Below are positions 7,797-17,863 of a DNA stretch of 64,000 nucleotides, in pieces; the first letter of the stretch is position 1, and each line of letters begins with the position of its first letter. This DNA is from Aquipseudomonas alcaligenes MRY13-0052 (lineage in GTDB: Bacteria > Pseudomonadota > Gammaproteobacteria > Pseudomonadales > Pseudomonadaceae): NCBI GenBank assembly GCA_000474255.1, contig BATO01000019.1, positions 1-64,000 on the forward strand. Direction: 5' to 3'. The notes under the pieces were generated by a model that saw only the letters and a program-made list of their open reading frames with translations, did not search any database and had not been told where the DNA came from. The translations under genes and the position numbers were made by a program.

Positions 7797-9761
7797 ATGG
7801 CATCGGTTCTGCAACGTGGTATCGCCAGCCTCGGCACGGCGAAGAAGCTGACCCTGGGCTTCGGCGTGGTGCTGGCGCTCACCGCCGTGGTGGCCGCCAC
7901 CGGCTTCTCCGCGCTGCGCGGTGTGGCCGCCGGCGCCAGCCTGCTGGAGCGTACCGATGCGCTGGAAGGCGAGGTGCTGCGCATCCGCCTGATCGAGAAG
8001 GATTACGCCCTGACCGGCGACGCCAAGCAGGCCGAGGCGTTGCACCAGGCGACCCAGGCCCTGCAGGAGCACGGCCAGGCGCTGGCGGCGGACCTCGGCG
8101 ATGCCAGCCGGCAGGCCCTGGGCCAGGTGGACCAGGCGGTAACCACCTACCGCGCGGCCTTCGACCGCTACGTGGAACTGACCGACAACATGCGCCTGTC
8201 CCTGGAGGCGGCCAACTGGCTGGTGGTCAGTGCCTCCAACAGCCTCGACGTGCTGCAGTCGGGCCTCAACGAGGACGGCGTCGACCTGCTGAAGAGTTCC
8301 CAGGGCGCGGAAGGTGCCGAGATGGTCGCCCAGGGCGGCGAGATCAGCCGCGTCTACCAATCCCTGCTGCTGGCCCTGAACCAGGCCCGGGTGCGCCTGG
8401 AGCAGAGCCGCAGCAGCGGCGAGATCGACGAGAGCGCCATCCAGGAGGCGCTGGATGCGCAGAAGCTCGCCGGCGAGCTGCGCGAGAGCATGAAGGACCC
8501 GGGCTACGCCGCAGTGCTCACCGAGGTGATCGGCAATATCGATTCGTTCAACGAGCGCCTCAAGGAATACACCGGCCACCTGCGCCAGCAGAAGGTGGAG
8601 TACCAGGCGCTGGTCGGCGCCGCCGAGGTGATCGTTCAGGCCGTCGACCAGGCTTCCGCGCTGCAGAAGGAGGCGATGCTCGCCCAGCAGAAGGCCAGCT
8701 CGCTGCTGATCCTCATGGCCAGCGCCCTGGCCCTGGTCATCGGCCTGGCGGCCACGGTGCTGATCGCCCTGCTGATCGTGCGCCCGCTGCAACGGGTGAT
8801 CGCGGTGGCGCGGCAGATTTCCGCCGGCGATCTCAGCGTCGAGATCGAGGTGGACCGCAGCGACGAAGTGGGCCAGCTGCTGGAGGCCATGCGCGGCATG
8901 TCGGCCAACCTGCGTGACATGGTCGGCCGGCTGCAGGGCGGGGTGATGCAGATTTCTTCCTCGGCCCAGGCGCTGTCCTCGGTCACCGAGCAGACCCGGG
9001 TCGGCGTCAACGGTCAGAAGCTGGAGACCGACCAGGTGGCCACCGCCATGAGCGAGATGACCGCCACCGTCCACGAAGTCGCGCGCAACGCCGAGGCGGC
9101 CGCGGCCTCCACCCAGAGCGCGGACAGCAAGGTCAGCAATGGCAGCGAAGTGGTGCGCCAGACCCTGGGGCGCATCAACCAGCTGGCCGCAGCCATGGAG
9201 GCGGCGACCCGGAGCATCGAGCACCTGAGCCACGAGACCCAGAGCATCGGTTCGGTGCTGGACGTGATCAAGAGCGTGGCCGAGCAGACCAACCTGCTGG
9301 CGCTGAACGCCGCCATCGAGGCGGCGCGCGCCGGCGACCAGGGCCGTGGTTTCGCCGTGGTGGCCGACGAGGTGCGCGCGCTGGCCAAGCGCACCCAGCA
9401 GTCCACCGCCGAGATCGAGCGGCTGATCGCCACCCTGCGCGACGGCGTGCGCCAATCCGTGGAGCGCATGCAGGAGAGCGGGGCGCTGGTGGAGATGACG
9501 GTGCAGGACGCCAATCACACCGAGCAGGCCTTGAGCGGCATCGCCGAGGCGGTGGCGGTGATCCACCAGATGAACCAGCAGATTGCCGCCGCCGCCGAGC
9601 AGCAGAGCGCCGTGGCCGAAGAGATCAACCGCAGCGTCACCAGCATCCGCGACATCGCCGACCAGTCCGCCATGGCCATGGAGGAAACCGCCAGCTCCAG
9701 CACCCAGCTGGCCTCCCTGGGCCGCGACCTGCAGGCGATGGCGGGGCATTTCCGCTTGTAG
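7797..9761 (+). CDS. Methyl-accepting chemotaxis protein with HBM-type ligand domain
   Basis: A 654-residue inner-membrane chemoreceptor that signals to CheA/CheW. The order is a short cytoplasmic N-terminus, TM1 (~20-40), a long all-helical periplasmic domain of ~250 residues (~45-295), TM2 (~300-322), HAMP (~322-378) and a signalling domain whose hairpin tip reads [18 protein letters not shown]. The periplasmic part, with RLIEKDYALTGDAKQAEA near its start and a second helical bundle, fits the helical bimodular (HBM) class, known for binding organic acids in other Pseudomonas receptors. No C-terminal CheR pentapeptide is visible. It is a monocistronic unit with strong GTGAGGAGGAGT before the ATG. 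The ligand is not predictable from sequence alone. Confidence 0.93.
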   Translation: MASVLQRGIASLGTAKKLTLGFGVVLALTAVVAATGFSALRGVAAGASLLERTDALEGEVLRIRLIEKDYALTGDAKQAEALHQATQALQEHGQALAADLGDASRQALGQVDQAVTTYRAAFDRYVELTDNMRLSLEAANWLVVSASNSLDVLQSGLNEDGVDLLKSSQGAEGAEMVAQGGEISRVYQSLLLALNQARVRLEQSRSSGEIDESAIQEALDAQKLAGELRESMKDPGYAAVLTEVIGNIDSFNERLKEYTGHLRQQKVEYQALVGAAEVIVQAVDQASALQKEAMLAQQKASSLLILMASALALVIGLAATVLIALLIVRPLQRVIAVARQISAGDLSVEIEVDRSDEVGQLLEAMRGMSANLRDMVGRLQGGVMQISSSAQALSSVTEQTRVGVNGQKLETDQVATAMSEMTATVHEVARNAEAAAASTQSADSKVSNGSEVVRQTLGRINQLAAAMEAATRSIEHLSHETQSIGSVLDVIKSVAEQTNLLALNAAIEAARAGDQGRGFAVVADEVRALAKRTQQSTAEIERLIATLRDGVRQSVERMQESGALVEMTVQDANHTEQALSGIAEAVAVIHQMNQQIAAAAEQQSAVAEEINRSVTSIRDIADQSAMAMEETASSSTQLASLGRDLQAMAGHFRL

Positions 9762-9914
9762 TCCCCGGGCGGTTAGCTTTGAGGTGTTCAGGCGCTCTGG
9801 CGTGCCGTTGCGCTGGGGCGGACCTGGCGCACGGTTTCGTCAGCAAAAATTGCAGGGCGCTTTGCCATCTCCGTGCCCACCGGTAGCATCGGCCCATTGT
9901 TTCGGGAGCTTGCG

Positions 9915-10831
<917 letters not shown>

Positions 10832-10832
<1 letters not shown>

Positions 10833-11791
10833 TGCTCAGGCAGCGCGTGCGGCCGCGCTGGAACCGCTGGCTGGCGAAACGGATTCCGCCCGCCGCCGAG
10901 GTGCGCCTCAACCAGCGGCGCATCTTCATCATCCCCACGCGCACCGGCCTGGCCTTCGGCATCGCCCTGGTGCTGATGCTGCTGGTGGCGATCAACTACC
11001 AGAACAGCCTGGCCTATGGCCTGACCTTCCTGCTGCTGTCGATGTTCATCCTGACCATCCTCCACACCTTCCGGAACCTCGCCGGCATGACCTTGCGCGC
11101 CGCGGGCGCCCCGGCGGTGTTCGTCGGCGAGCGGGCGCGCTTCCGGGTGCGCCTGGAGAGCGAGCGCCAGCCCCACCAGGCCATTGCCCTCGGCTGGCCG
11201 CCGGCCGAGTTGCAGGCCCAGGACGTGCCCGCCGGCGGTTCCTGCGATTGCGAGGTGGACCTGCCGGCCGAGCGCCGTGGCTGGTTGCGCCCGGGGCGCC
11301 TGCGGGTGGAAAGCCGCTTTCCCCTCGGCTTGCTGGTGGCCTGGAGCTGGGTGGACCTGGACCAGGCGGCGCTGGTCTACCCGCGCCCGCTGCCCGGCGA
11401 CCTGCCCATGGGCACTGGTGGCCGCCGGGACGACGAGGAGGAGGGCGTACGCGTGCTCGGCCGTGGTGCCGACGACTACCAGGGGCTCAAGCCCTACCAG
11501 CCCGGCGACTCGCGGCGGCGCCTGCACTGGAAGGCCTATTCCCGGGGCCAGGGCCTGTTCATCAAGGATTTCGCCGCCCTCGCCGGTGCCGACCTGTGGC
11601 TCGACCTGGAGGGCCTGGAAGGCGAGCTGGAAAGCCGGCTGTCGTTGCTCTGCCACTGGGTGCTGACCTTCACCGAGCGCGGCCAGCCCTTCGGCCTGCG
11701 CCTGGGCGGCCAGGAGCTGCGCCCGGACGTCGGTGAGCTGCACCGCGATGCCTGCCTGCGCGCGCTGGCCCTTTACGGGGTGGCGCGATGA
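10832..11791 (+). CDS. DUF58 domain-containing membrane protein
   Basis: A 319-residue inner-membrane protein. Two hydrophobic helices occur near residues 38-75 (GLAFGIALVLMLLVAINY and LAYGLTFLLLSMFILTIL). A beta-rich extracytoplasmic region follows, then the DUF58 core with the hallmark DYQGLKPYQPGDSRRRLHWKA. It is the middle gene of moxR-DUF58-tgpA; both junctions are overlapping stop/start codons (10832 and 11788-11791), indicating translational coupling and probable stoichiometric assembly. The family's biochemical role is not known, though some members have a vWA-like fold. Confidence 0.92.
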
Positions 11792-13782
11792 GCCCGGTGC
11801 AGCCGATCCCGCGCATCGCCCTGACCTGGCTGCTGGTGGCCCAGGTGCTGGTGATCCTGCCGCACCTGTTCCACCTGCCGCTGTGGATCATCGGCCTGTG
11901 GCTGGTGTGCGCCGGCTGGCGGGTGCAGGTGTTCCGCATGCGCGCGCGCTACCCCAGCGGCCTGGCCAAGGTGCTGATGATGGTCGGCGCTGGTACGGGG
12001 GTGCTGCTGTCCCGGGGCAGCCTGATCGGCCTGGACGCCGGCGTGGTGCTGCTGGTGGCGGCCTTCATTCTCAAACTGGTGGAGATGCGCACCCGGCGCG
12101 ATGCGCTGGTGCTGATCTTCCTCGGCTTCTTCACCGTGGTGACCGCCTACCTGTTCGACGATGGCATGCTCGCCGCGGTCTACAGCCTGTTGCCGGTGAC
12201 CGCGTTGCTGGCCTCGTTGATCGGCCTGCAGCAGAGCGCCTTCGCCGCGCGCCCGCTGGCCACCCTGCGCCTGGCGGCGACCCTGCTGGCCCAGGCACTG
12301 CCATTGATGCTGCTGCTGTTCCTGTTCTTCCCGCGCATGGGGCCGCTGTGGTCGCTGCCACTGCCCAGCGACAAGGGTGTGACCGGGCTTTCCGACAGCA
12401 TGGCGCCGGCCGATATCGCCGAGCTTAGCCAGTCCGCCGAGCTGGCCTTCCGCGCCTCCTTCGACGGGCCACCGCCGCCGCGTCGTGAGCTCTACTGGCG
12501 TGCGCTGACCCTGGAGCGTTTCGATGGCCGCCGCTGGTCGCAGTCCGAAGCCAGCCAGTTCAACACCCCGGCACAGTGGGAGAAGCGCGGCGAGCCGCTG
12601 GACTACAGCGTGGTGATGCAGCCCAGCGCGCGGCCCTGGCTGTTCGCCCTGGACGTGGGCGAGACCAGCCTCGAAGACACCCGGCAGATGATCGACTTCC
12701 ACCTGCAGCGGCGGCGCCCCGTGGACCGCTCGTTGCTGTACCGGGTGACCTCCTGGCCGGACGCGCTGCGTGACCCGGCGCTCGACGACCGCGTACGCCG
12801 GCGCACCCTGCAGTTGCCCGAGCAGGGCGACCCGCGCAGCCGCGCCTGGGCCGCCGAGCTCAAGGCCCGGCACCCGGTGACGGAGGACCTGGTGCAGGCG
12901 CTGCTGCAGCATTTCAACCGCGAGCCCTACGTCTACACGCTGAAGCCGCCGCCGGGCGGGGCGAACAGCGTGGACGAGTTCCTCTTCGACAGCCGCCGGG
13001 GCTTCTGCGCCCACTACGCCGGGGCCATGACCTTCGTTCTGCGTTCGGCCGGGGTGCCGGCGCGGGTGGTGGCCGGCTACCAGGGCGGTGAGATCAACCC
13101 GGCGGGCAACTACGTGGCGGTGCGCCAGTTCGACGCCCACGCCTGGGTCGAGTACTGGACGCCGGAGAAGGGCTGGACCAGCGTCGACCCGACCTTCCAG
13201 GTGGCGCCCAACCGCATCGAGCAGGGGCTGGAGGAGGCGGTGGCCGAGGAGCAGAGCTTCCTCGAGAACTCGCCCTTCTCGCCGCTGCGCTACCGCCAGG
13301 TGGGCTGGGTGAACCAGCTGCGCCTGGCCTGGGACCAGCTCAACTACGGCTGGCAGCGCTGGGTCCTGGGCTACCAGGGCGAGGTGCAGATGCAGGTGCT
13401 GCAACGCTGGTTCGGTTCACTCGACGCCCGCACCTTCGCCCTGTTGCTGGTGGGCGGTGGCGGCATCCTGGTGGGCCTGGTGGCGTTGTTCATGTTCAAG
13501 CCCTGGCGCCGCGAGCGTGACCCGCAGCTGCGCCTGTTCCAGGGCTTCGAGCGGGCCCTGGGTCGCCAGGGCGTGCGTCGTGGCAAGGGCGAAGGCCCGC
13601 GCGACTATGCGGCCAGGGCGGCCCTCGCGTTGCCGGCGCAGGCGCCACTGATCGAGGAATTCGCCCGCCGCTACGAGGCGCTGCGGTATGCTGGCGAGCC
13701 TTTGCCACCGGCAGAGCTCGCGCAGGCATTGAAGGCCTTGCGCAGGGCCCTGCCCTGGCGTCTTACCCGCGTGGAGCGCTGA
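11788..13782 (+). CDS. tgpA: TgpA-type membrane transglutaminase
   Basis: A 664-residue inner-membrane protein with a periplasmic transglutaminase-like domain. The N-terminal ~180 residues hold about five or six membrane helices. The periplasmic domain carries the catalytic Cys in RRGFCAHYAGAM, the His in FDAHAWVEYW and the Asp in SVDPTFQ. A final helix (LLLVGGGGILVGLVALFMF) precedes a cytoplasmic tail. It matches P. aeruginosa TgpA, reported as needed for viability. It is the last gene of the MoxR operon, with its ATG overlapping the DUF58 stop. The substrate is unknown; envelope-protein cross-linking or processing is inferred. Confidence 0.94.
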   Translation: MSPVQPIPRIALTWLLVAQVLVILPHLFHLPLWIIGLWLVCAGWRVQVFRMRARYPSGLAKVLMMVGAGTGVLLSRGSLIGLDAGVVLLVAAFILKLVEMRTRRDALVLIFLGFFTVVTAYLFDDGMLAAVYSLLPVTALLASLIGLQQSAFAARPLATLRLAATLLAQALPLMLLLFLFFPRMGPLWSLPLPSDKGVTGLSDSMAPADIAELSQSAELAFRASFDGPPPPRRELYWRALTLERFDGRRWSQSEASQFNTPAQWEKRGEPLDYSVVMQPSARPWLFALDVGETSLEDTRQMIDFHLQRRRPVDRSLLYRVTSWPDALRDPALDDRVRRRTLQLPEQGDPRSRAWAAELKARHPVTEDLVQALLQHFNREPYVYTLKPPPGGANSVDEFLFDSRRGFCAHYAGAMTFVLRSAGVPARVVAGYQGGEINPAGNYVAVRQFDAHAWVEYWTPEKGWTSVDPTFQVAPNRIEQGLEEAVAEEQSFLENSPFSPLRYRQVGWVNQLRLAWDQLNYGWQRWVLGYQGEVQMQVLQRWFGSLDARTFALLLVGGGGILVGLVALFMFKPWRRERDPQLRLFQGFERALGRQGVRRGKGEGPRDYAARAALALPAQAPLIEEFARRYEALRYAGEPLPPAELAQALKALRRALPWRLTRVER

Positions 13783-13816
13783 TCGGAGCGCGCCCGCCCT
13801 CTCGGATGATCGTTCC

Positions 13817-14578
13817 ATGCCCGCCATGCTCGACGACCTGATCGCCCAGGTCCTGACCCTCGAAATCAAGCTGCTGTCCTGCCGCGCACGCCTTGAGGCC
13901 GACACCGATGGCGAGGCGCTGCACGACCTGCGCATCAATATCCGTCGCCTGCGCAGCCTGCTGCGGCCCCTGCGCGACCTGCCCGCTGCCGACGTGCTCG
14001 ATGACGCCGCCCACGAGGTGGGGGCGCTGAGTACACCGCTGCGTGACCTGGAGGTGCTGGTCGTCGAGCTGGAAAGCCACGGCCTGGTGCAACTGGCCGA
14101 GTTGCGCCGCCAGCGGGTGCGCGCGGGCTACACCGCGTTGCTGGCAGCGCCGGCCCTGGCGCAACTGTTCCGGGTGCTGGATGCCTGGCCGCAGCTGCTG
14201 CGCATCTCCCACCGCGAAGGCTTGCTGGAAAAGCCGCGCAAGAGCATCCGCAAGCGCCTGGCCAAGGATTGGAAGCGCCTGGAGCAGGCCCTGGCGGACC
14301 CAGCCCACGACCGTCACCGCCTGCGCCTGCTGATCAAACGTGCCCGCTACGGCAGTGAGGCGTACCCGCACCTGGTGGACGTCACCGACAAGACCCAGCG
14401 TCTGCTCAAGGGCGCGCAGACCGCCCTCGGCAAATGGCACGACCGCCTGCAATGGCTGGCGATGGCCGAGCAGGAGCCCGACCTTGCGCCCCGGGTGAAG
14501 GCCTGGAGCGTGGCCATGCATGGCGCCGAGGTGCGTTCGGACCGGGTGCTGGATAAGTTGCAAGCGAGCCTGGGCTGA
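13817..14578 (+). CDS. CHAD domain-containing protein
   Basis: A 253-residue, mostly helical cytoplasmic protein with the CHAD pattern of paired helices rich in conserved His, Arg and Lys (GEALHDLRINIRRLRSLLRPL at ~34-54 and RHRLRLLIKRARYGSE near 170). CHAD domains bind inorganic polyphosphate through this basic surface. No adenylate-cyclase-like CYTH domain, the usual partner, is fused or adjacent. The gene starts 34 bases after tgpA and may be co-transcribed with it. The start ATG at 13817 has only a weak upstream purine run; an internal ATG at 13826 is possible. Confidence 0.85.
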   Translation: MPAMLDDLIAQVLTLEIKLLSCRARLEADTDGEALHDLRINIRRLRSLLRPLRDLPAADVLDDAAHEVGALSTPLRDLEVLVVELESHGLVQLAELRRQRVRAGYTALLAAPALAQLFRVLDAWPQLLRISHREGLLEKPRKSIRKRLAKDWKRLEQALADPAHDRHRLRLLIKRARYGSEAYPHLVDVTDKTQRLLKGAQTALGKWHDRLQWLAMAEQEPDLAPRVKAWSVAMHGAEVRSDRVLDKLQASLG

Positions 14579-14605
14579 TCCTGCCTCGCCGTTGAGTCCG
14601 GCGTG

Positions 14606-14720
14606 GGTCGGGGGCAACCCGACTGCTCCCTGCAGGGTTGCTTCTTGGTTTACCCGCCCGGCGGTGGGTGTTCCGGGAGGCCCCGCGTCGATGGGATTCG
14701 CTTCGTTCTTCCCATCCTAC
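14606..14720. repeat. Composite REP-like repeats after the CHAD gene
   Basis: The 296-base gap contains GGTCGGGGGCAACCCGAC (14606-14623) and an ATGGGA/TCCCAT inverted repeat (14691-14696 and 14710-14715) ending in CCTAC. The GGTCGG...CAACCCGAC core recurs at 54301-54318. There is no gene in this gap apart from the start region of the thioesterase. Confidence 0.6.
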
Positions 14721-14874
14721 GTCGCGGGTGCGATCCCGAAGGCGCCATCAGCGCGCCTGATGGCCTGGCATTTTTCCCCTCCCCGTTGTCGCTACCCGCT
14801 TGAAGGTTGGCTTTCTAGCGCCGGGGCAATCCCCTAACATCCCCCCACTTTCGATTTCAGCGGGTGAGTTGAGC

Positions 14875-15672
14875 ATGAAGTTTTCCCAGTTGATCCAGGC
14901 GGTGCGCAGCAACCCCGCAGCGGTGGTGGTGCCCAGCGCCTGGGCTCAGGGGCGAGCCAGCTTCGGTGGCCTGGTGGCCGCGCTGGCCTATGAGGCGATG
15001 AGCGCCAAGGTGAGCGACGGGCGCCCGGTGCGCTCGCTGGCGATCACCTTCGTCGGACCGATGGAAGCCGAGGTGCCGGCCAGCTTCGAGGCCGAGGTGC
15101 TGCGCGAGGGCAAGGCGGTGAGCCAGATGTTCTGCCGCGCGGTGCAGAACGGCCATACCGTGGCCGTGGTGCAGGGCAGCTTCGGCGCCTCGCGGGAGTC
15201 GGCGATCGATGTGGCGGCCGAGCCGGCGCCGGTGATCAAGCCGGCGGAGGAATGCCAGGAGCTGCCCTTCCTGCGCGGCGTGACGCCGGAGTTCACACGC
15301 TTCCTGGCCATGCGCTGGGGCATCGGCAGCATGCCGTTCACCAACAACCCGGCCCGTGAAATGGGCGGCTGGGTGCGTTTCCGTGGCGATGTGGAAGACG
15401 AGCCCGTCGAGGTGGCGCACCTGCTGGCGCTAGTGGATGCCTGGCCGCCGGCGGTGCTGCCGCACCTGCGCAGCCCGGTGCCGGGCAGCTCGCTGACCTG
15501 GACCATCGAGTTCGTGCAGCCATTGCCGGCCGTGGGCACCCTGGAGTGGTGCCTGTACCGCGCCGAGATCGAACACGCCCGTGATGGCTACGGCCATGTC
15601 TCGGCCCGCCTGTGGACACCCTCCGGCGAGCTGGTGGCGCTGAGCCGGCAGACGGTCACCGTCTTCGGTTGA
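14875..15672 (+). CDS. Acyl-CoA thioesterase-like double-hotdog protein
   Basis: A 265-residue cytoplasmic protein resembling the TesB-like thioesterase superfamily: two tandem hotdog halves, the first with QGRASFGGLVAALAYEAMS (residues ~25-43), the second ending with LWTPSGELVALSRQTVTVFG, a typical C-terminal hotdog strand. Such proteins cleave acyl-CoA thioesters; chain length cannot be told from sequence. ATG 14875 was chosen over an in-frame start at 14800 because it follows GGGTGAGTTGAGC and gives the expected N-terminus. It is convergent with the GGDEF gene (stops 15672 and 15677). Confidence 0.82.
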   Translation: MKFSQLIQAVRSNPAAVVVPSAWAQGRASFGGLVAALAYEAMSAKVSDGRPVRSLAITFVGPMEAEVPASFEAEVLREGKAVSQMFCRAVQNGHTVAVVQGSFGASRESAIDVAAEPAPVIKPAEECQELPFLRGVTPEFTRFLAMRWGIGSMPFTNNPAREMGGWVRFRGDVEDEPVEVAHLLALVDAWPPAVLPHLRSPVPGSSLTWTIEFVQPLPAVGTLEWCLYRAEIEHARDGYGHVSARLWTPSGELVALSRQTVTVFG

Positions 15673-15676
15673 GCCT

Positions 15677-17251
15677 TCAGACGGGCGCGACTTCCACGCG
15701 GTTGCGCCCGGCCTGCTTGGCCCCATAGAGCGCCGCGTCGGCGCGGCCGAGCAGCGATTCGAGGCTTTCGCCGGGGCGTTTCTCGGCGATGCCCAGGCTC
15801 AGGGTGATCCGCAGTACATCACCGCTGGGCAAGTCCACGCGCAAGGCTTCGATGCCGGCGCGCAGGCGCTCGGCCACCAGCGCGGCCTTGCCGTCTCCCG
15901 TTTCCGGCAGGATCGCCGCGAACTCTTCGCCCCCCAGGCGCCCGAGTACGTCCACGCCACGCAGGCAGTCGCGCATCACCCGTGCCGTGGCGCGCAGCGC
16001 GTCGTCGCCGATGGCGTGGCCGTGGCCGTCGTTGACCGCCTTGAAGTGGTCGATGTCCATCATCAGCACCGAGCACGGGTGCCCGAAGCGTTCGGCCTGG
16101 CGCAGCATGTCTTCGGCGCGCTGCATGAAGGCGCGGCGGTTGTCGAGGCCGGTGAGGCCGTCGGTGGTGGCCAGGGTCAGCAACTCGTGTTCCATGCGCT
16201 TGCGCAGGCTGATGTCGTAGCTCCAGACCAGGTGCGCAGGCTCGCCCTCGAGCTCGACGATACGGCCGAAGACCACACCCCAGTAGGGCGCCGCCTTGCC
16301 GAGCAGGGCTTCCCAGTCGTCGATCTGGCGGCGCTCTTCGAGGGCGGCGCGGAAGCGATGGGCCTCGGACTCGGCGGCGAACAGCCGATCCAGGGAGAAC
16401 AGCGAGCCCCGCTGCAGCCCCTGGCGGACGATCAGGCGCTGGTTGACGAAGTGCACCTTGCCGGACTCGGCGCCGATCAGGGCGACGTCGCTGGGACTGG
16501 CTTCGAGGATGTGCTTGAGCAGCTCGCGGCCTTCGCTGAGGGCGAGCGTGCGGGCCTCGACACGGCTTTCCAGGGTGTGGGCGAGCTCGCCCAGGCTTTC
16601 GCTCAGCCGGCGGGCCTCACGGAAGCTGTAGATCAGATGGGTGACCAGCAGGGCCCCGCCCAGCAGCAGCCCGAACAGGGCCCAGGCGAGCTTGCTGAAG
16701 TAGCCGTAGAGGCGCTGGCGCTCTTCGTCCAGCTCATTGGTGAGGGAGATGTTGGCCGCCACCATCACCTCGTGCATGGCGTGTTGCAGCGGCGGCAGTT
16801 CCTGGAGGATCTCGGCGCTGGTGGCGCGTGCAGAGGCCTGGTCGTTCCAGTCGACGCGGCTCAGCCAGCGCTGGCTGAGTTCGGCCACGCGCTGCAGGGT
16901 GCGGGTGTTCTCCGGGCGCGCGCTAGGCAGGAAGTCGAACAGATGATGGCCTTCGATGGGCCGGGCCAGGCTGCGCAGCACGCCGAGGCGCACCACCAGC
17001 TGGGTGGCGCTGCTGTGTCCGTGCTCGATGCGTTGCGCTTCCTCGACCAGGCGGTCCATGCCGTTGCGGATCTGGTAGACCTGCCACAGCTCGCCGTGGG
17101 AGCCGGGGCGGCCGAGCTGCCGCGCTTCGTTGACCACCAGCCATAGCGAACCACCGGCGGTGATCGCCATGACCAGCATGATGACCAGGAGGACCGCCAT
17201 CACCAGCCGCTTGCGCGGCAGGGAAATACTGTCGGCAAAACTGTCGGGCAT
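15677..17251 (-). CDS. Membrane-bound diguanylate cyclase (PAS-GGDEF)
   Basis: A 524-residue protein predicted to make c-di-GMP from GTP. TM1 spans ~16-40, a helical periplasmic sensor ~41-186, TM2 ~187-208, a coiled segment, a PAS-like domain ~240-350 and the GGDEF domain ~355-520. The active motif is intact (GGEEF, residues 440-444) and is preceded at the standard five-residue distance by the inhibitory-site motif RGVD (431-434), so product feedback is expected. It is encoded five bases after the small periplasmic protein gene at 17257-17760, in the same order as the known PruR/DcpA type of pair. Unlike Agrobacterium DcpA there is no EAL domain, so only synthesis is expected. Confidence 0.93.
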   Translation of the reverse strand: MPDSFADSISLPRKRLVMAVLLVIMLVMAITAGGSLWLVVNEARQLGRPGSHGELWQVYQIRNGMDRLVEEAQRIEHGHSSATQLVVRLGVLRSLARPIEGHHLFDFLPSARPENTRTLQRVAELSQRWLSRVDWNDQASARATSAEILQELPPLQHAMHEVMVAANISLTNELDEERQRLYGYFSKLAWALFGLLLGGALLVTHLIYSFREARRLSESLGELAHTLESRVEARTLALSEGRELLKHILEASPSDVALIGAESGKVHFVNQRLIVRQGLQRGSLFSLDRLFAAESEAHRFRAALEERRQIDDWEALLGKAAPYWGVVFGRIVELEGEPAHLVWSYDISLRKRMEHELLTLATTDGLTGLDNRRAFMQRAEDMLRQAERFGHPCSVLMMDIDHFKAVNDGHGHAIGDDALRATARVMRDCLRGVDVLGRLGGEEFAAILPETGDGKAALVAERLRAGIEALRVDLPSGDVLRITLSLGIAEKRPGESLESLLGRADAALYGAKQAGRNRVEVAPV

Positions 17252-17256
17252 GGTCG

Positions 17257-17760
17257 CTACTCGATGTAGATGTCACTCAGTTGCCAGATGGCACGGTTGT
17301 AGTACTTCTGCACGCGCAATTCGGCGTGGGCGTTGAAGGGGTACATGAGGAAGAGCGGTCCGTAGGCTTCCACCGCCATGGGCTGGCCGTCGCGGGAATA
17401 GGCGATCACCGGCTGGTAGCGCTCGATGTCGCTGGCGGGGATCACCACCGAGTAGTCGTTGAGAGCACGCAGGTGCAGTTCGGTGGGGTGCTGCAGGTTC
17501 GCCGGGAGCTGCTGGAGGAACTGGCTCAGGGGCACGCCGTACCAGTCGGAGACCTTGTCGTCGCTGGGCCCGCGTGCGCGCAGGTTGGCGCCGGGCATCG
17601 CCTGGAGGTCGCGCAGGGTGAACACACGGGGGCTGGCACCGGGCAGGTGCAGGCGCAGGGCGGGGATATCCAGGGGATAGCTGGACTGCTCGCCCTGAGC
17701 GAGGGAGTACAGGGCGAAAGTCAGAAAAATGGTGACAAGTATCTGTCGCTTTGACGGCAT
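17257..17760 (-). CDS. Periplasmic molybdopterin-oxidoreductase-like protein, PruR-like pterin-binding candidate
   Basis: A 167-residue secreted protein: signal peptide MPSKRQILVTIFLTFALYSLAQG, then a small beta-rich domain like the oxidoreductase molybdopterin-binding fold (FTLRDLQAMPGANL, VSDWYGVPLSQFL with Trp73, ALNDYSVVIPASDI, YGPLFLMYPF). It has no other enzyme domain. It lies immediately upstream of a membrane GGDEF gene with five bases between them. In Agrobacterium a periplasmic pterin-binding protein of this fold (PruR) binds the sensor part of DcpA and changes its c-di-GMP output; I infer the same role here. Pterin binding is not shown by the sequence itself. Confidence 0.75.
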   Translation of the reverse strand: MPSKRQILVTIFLTFALYSLAQGEQSSYPLDIPALRLHLPGASPRVFTLRDLQAMPGANLRARGPSDDKVSDWYGVPLSQFLQQLPANLQHPTELHLRALNDYSVVIPASDIERYQPVIAYSRDGQPMAVEAYGPLFLMYPFNAHAELRVQKYYNRAIWQLSDIYIE

Positions 17761-17863
17761 GCGACGTCCCTCATACAGCGTGGTGCCAGCATATCGTCAT
17801 TTTTGCGGCCAGCTTGAGCCTTTCCGACGAAAGTAATGGCGCTTTGCTGGCAAGGACCTGGTG

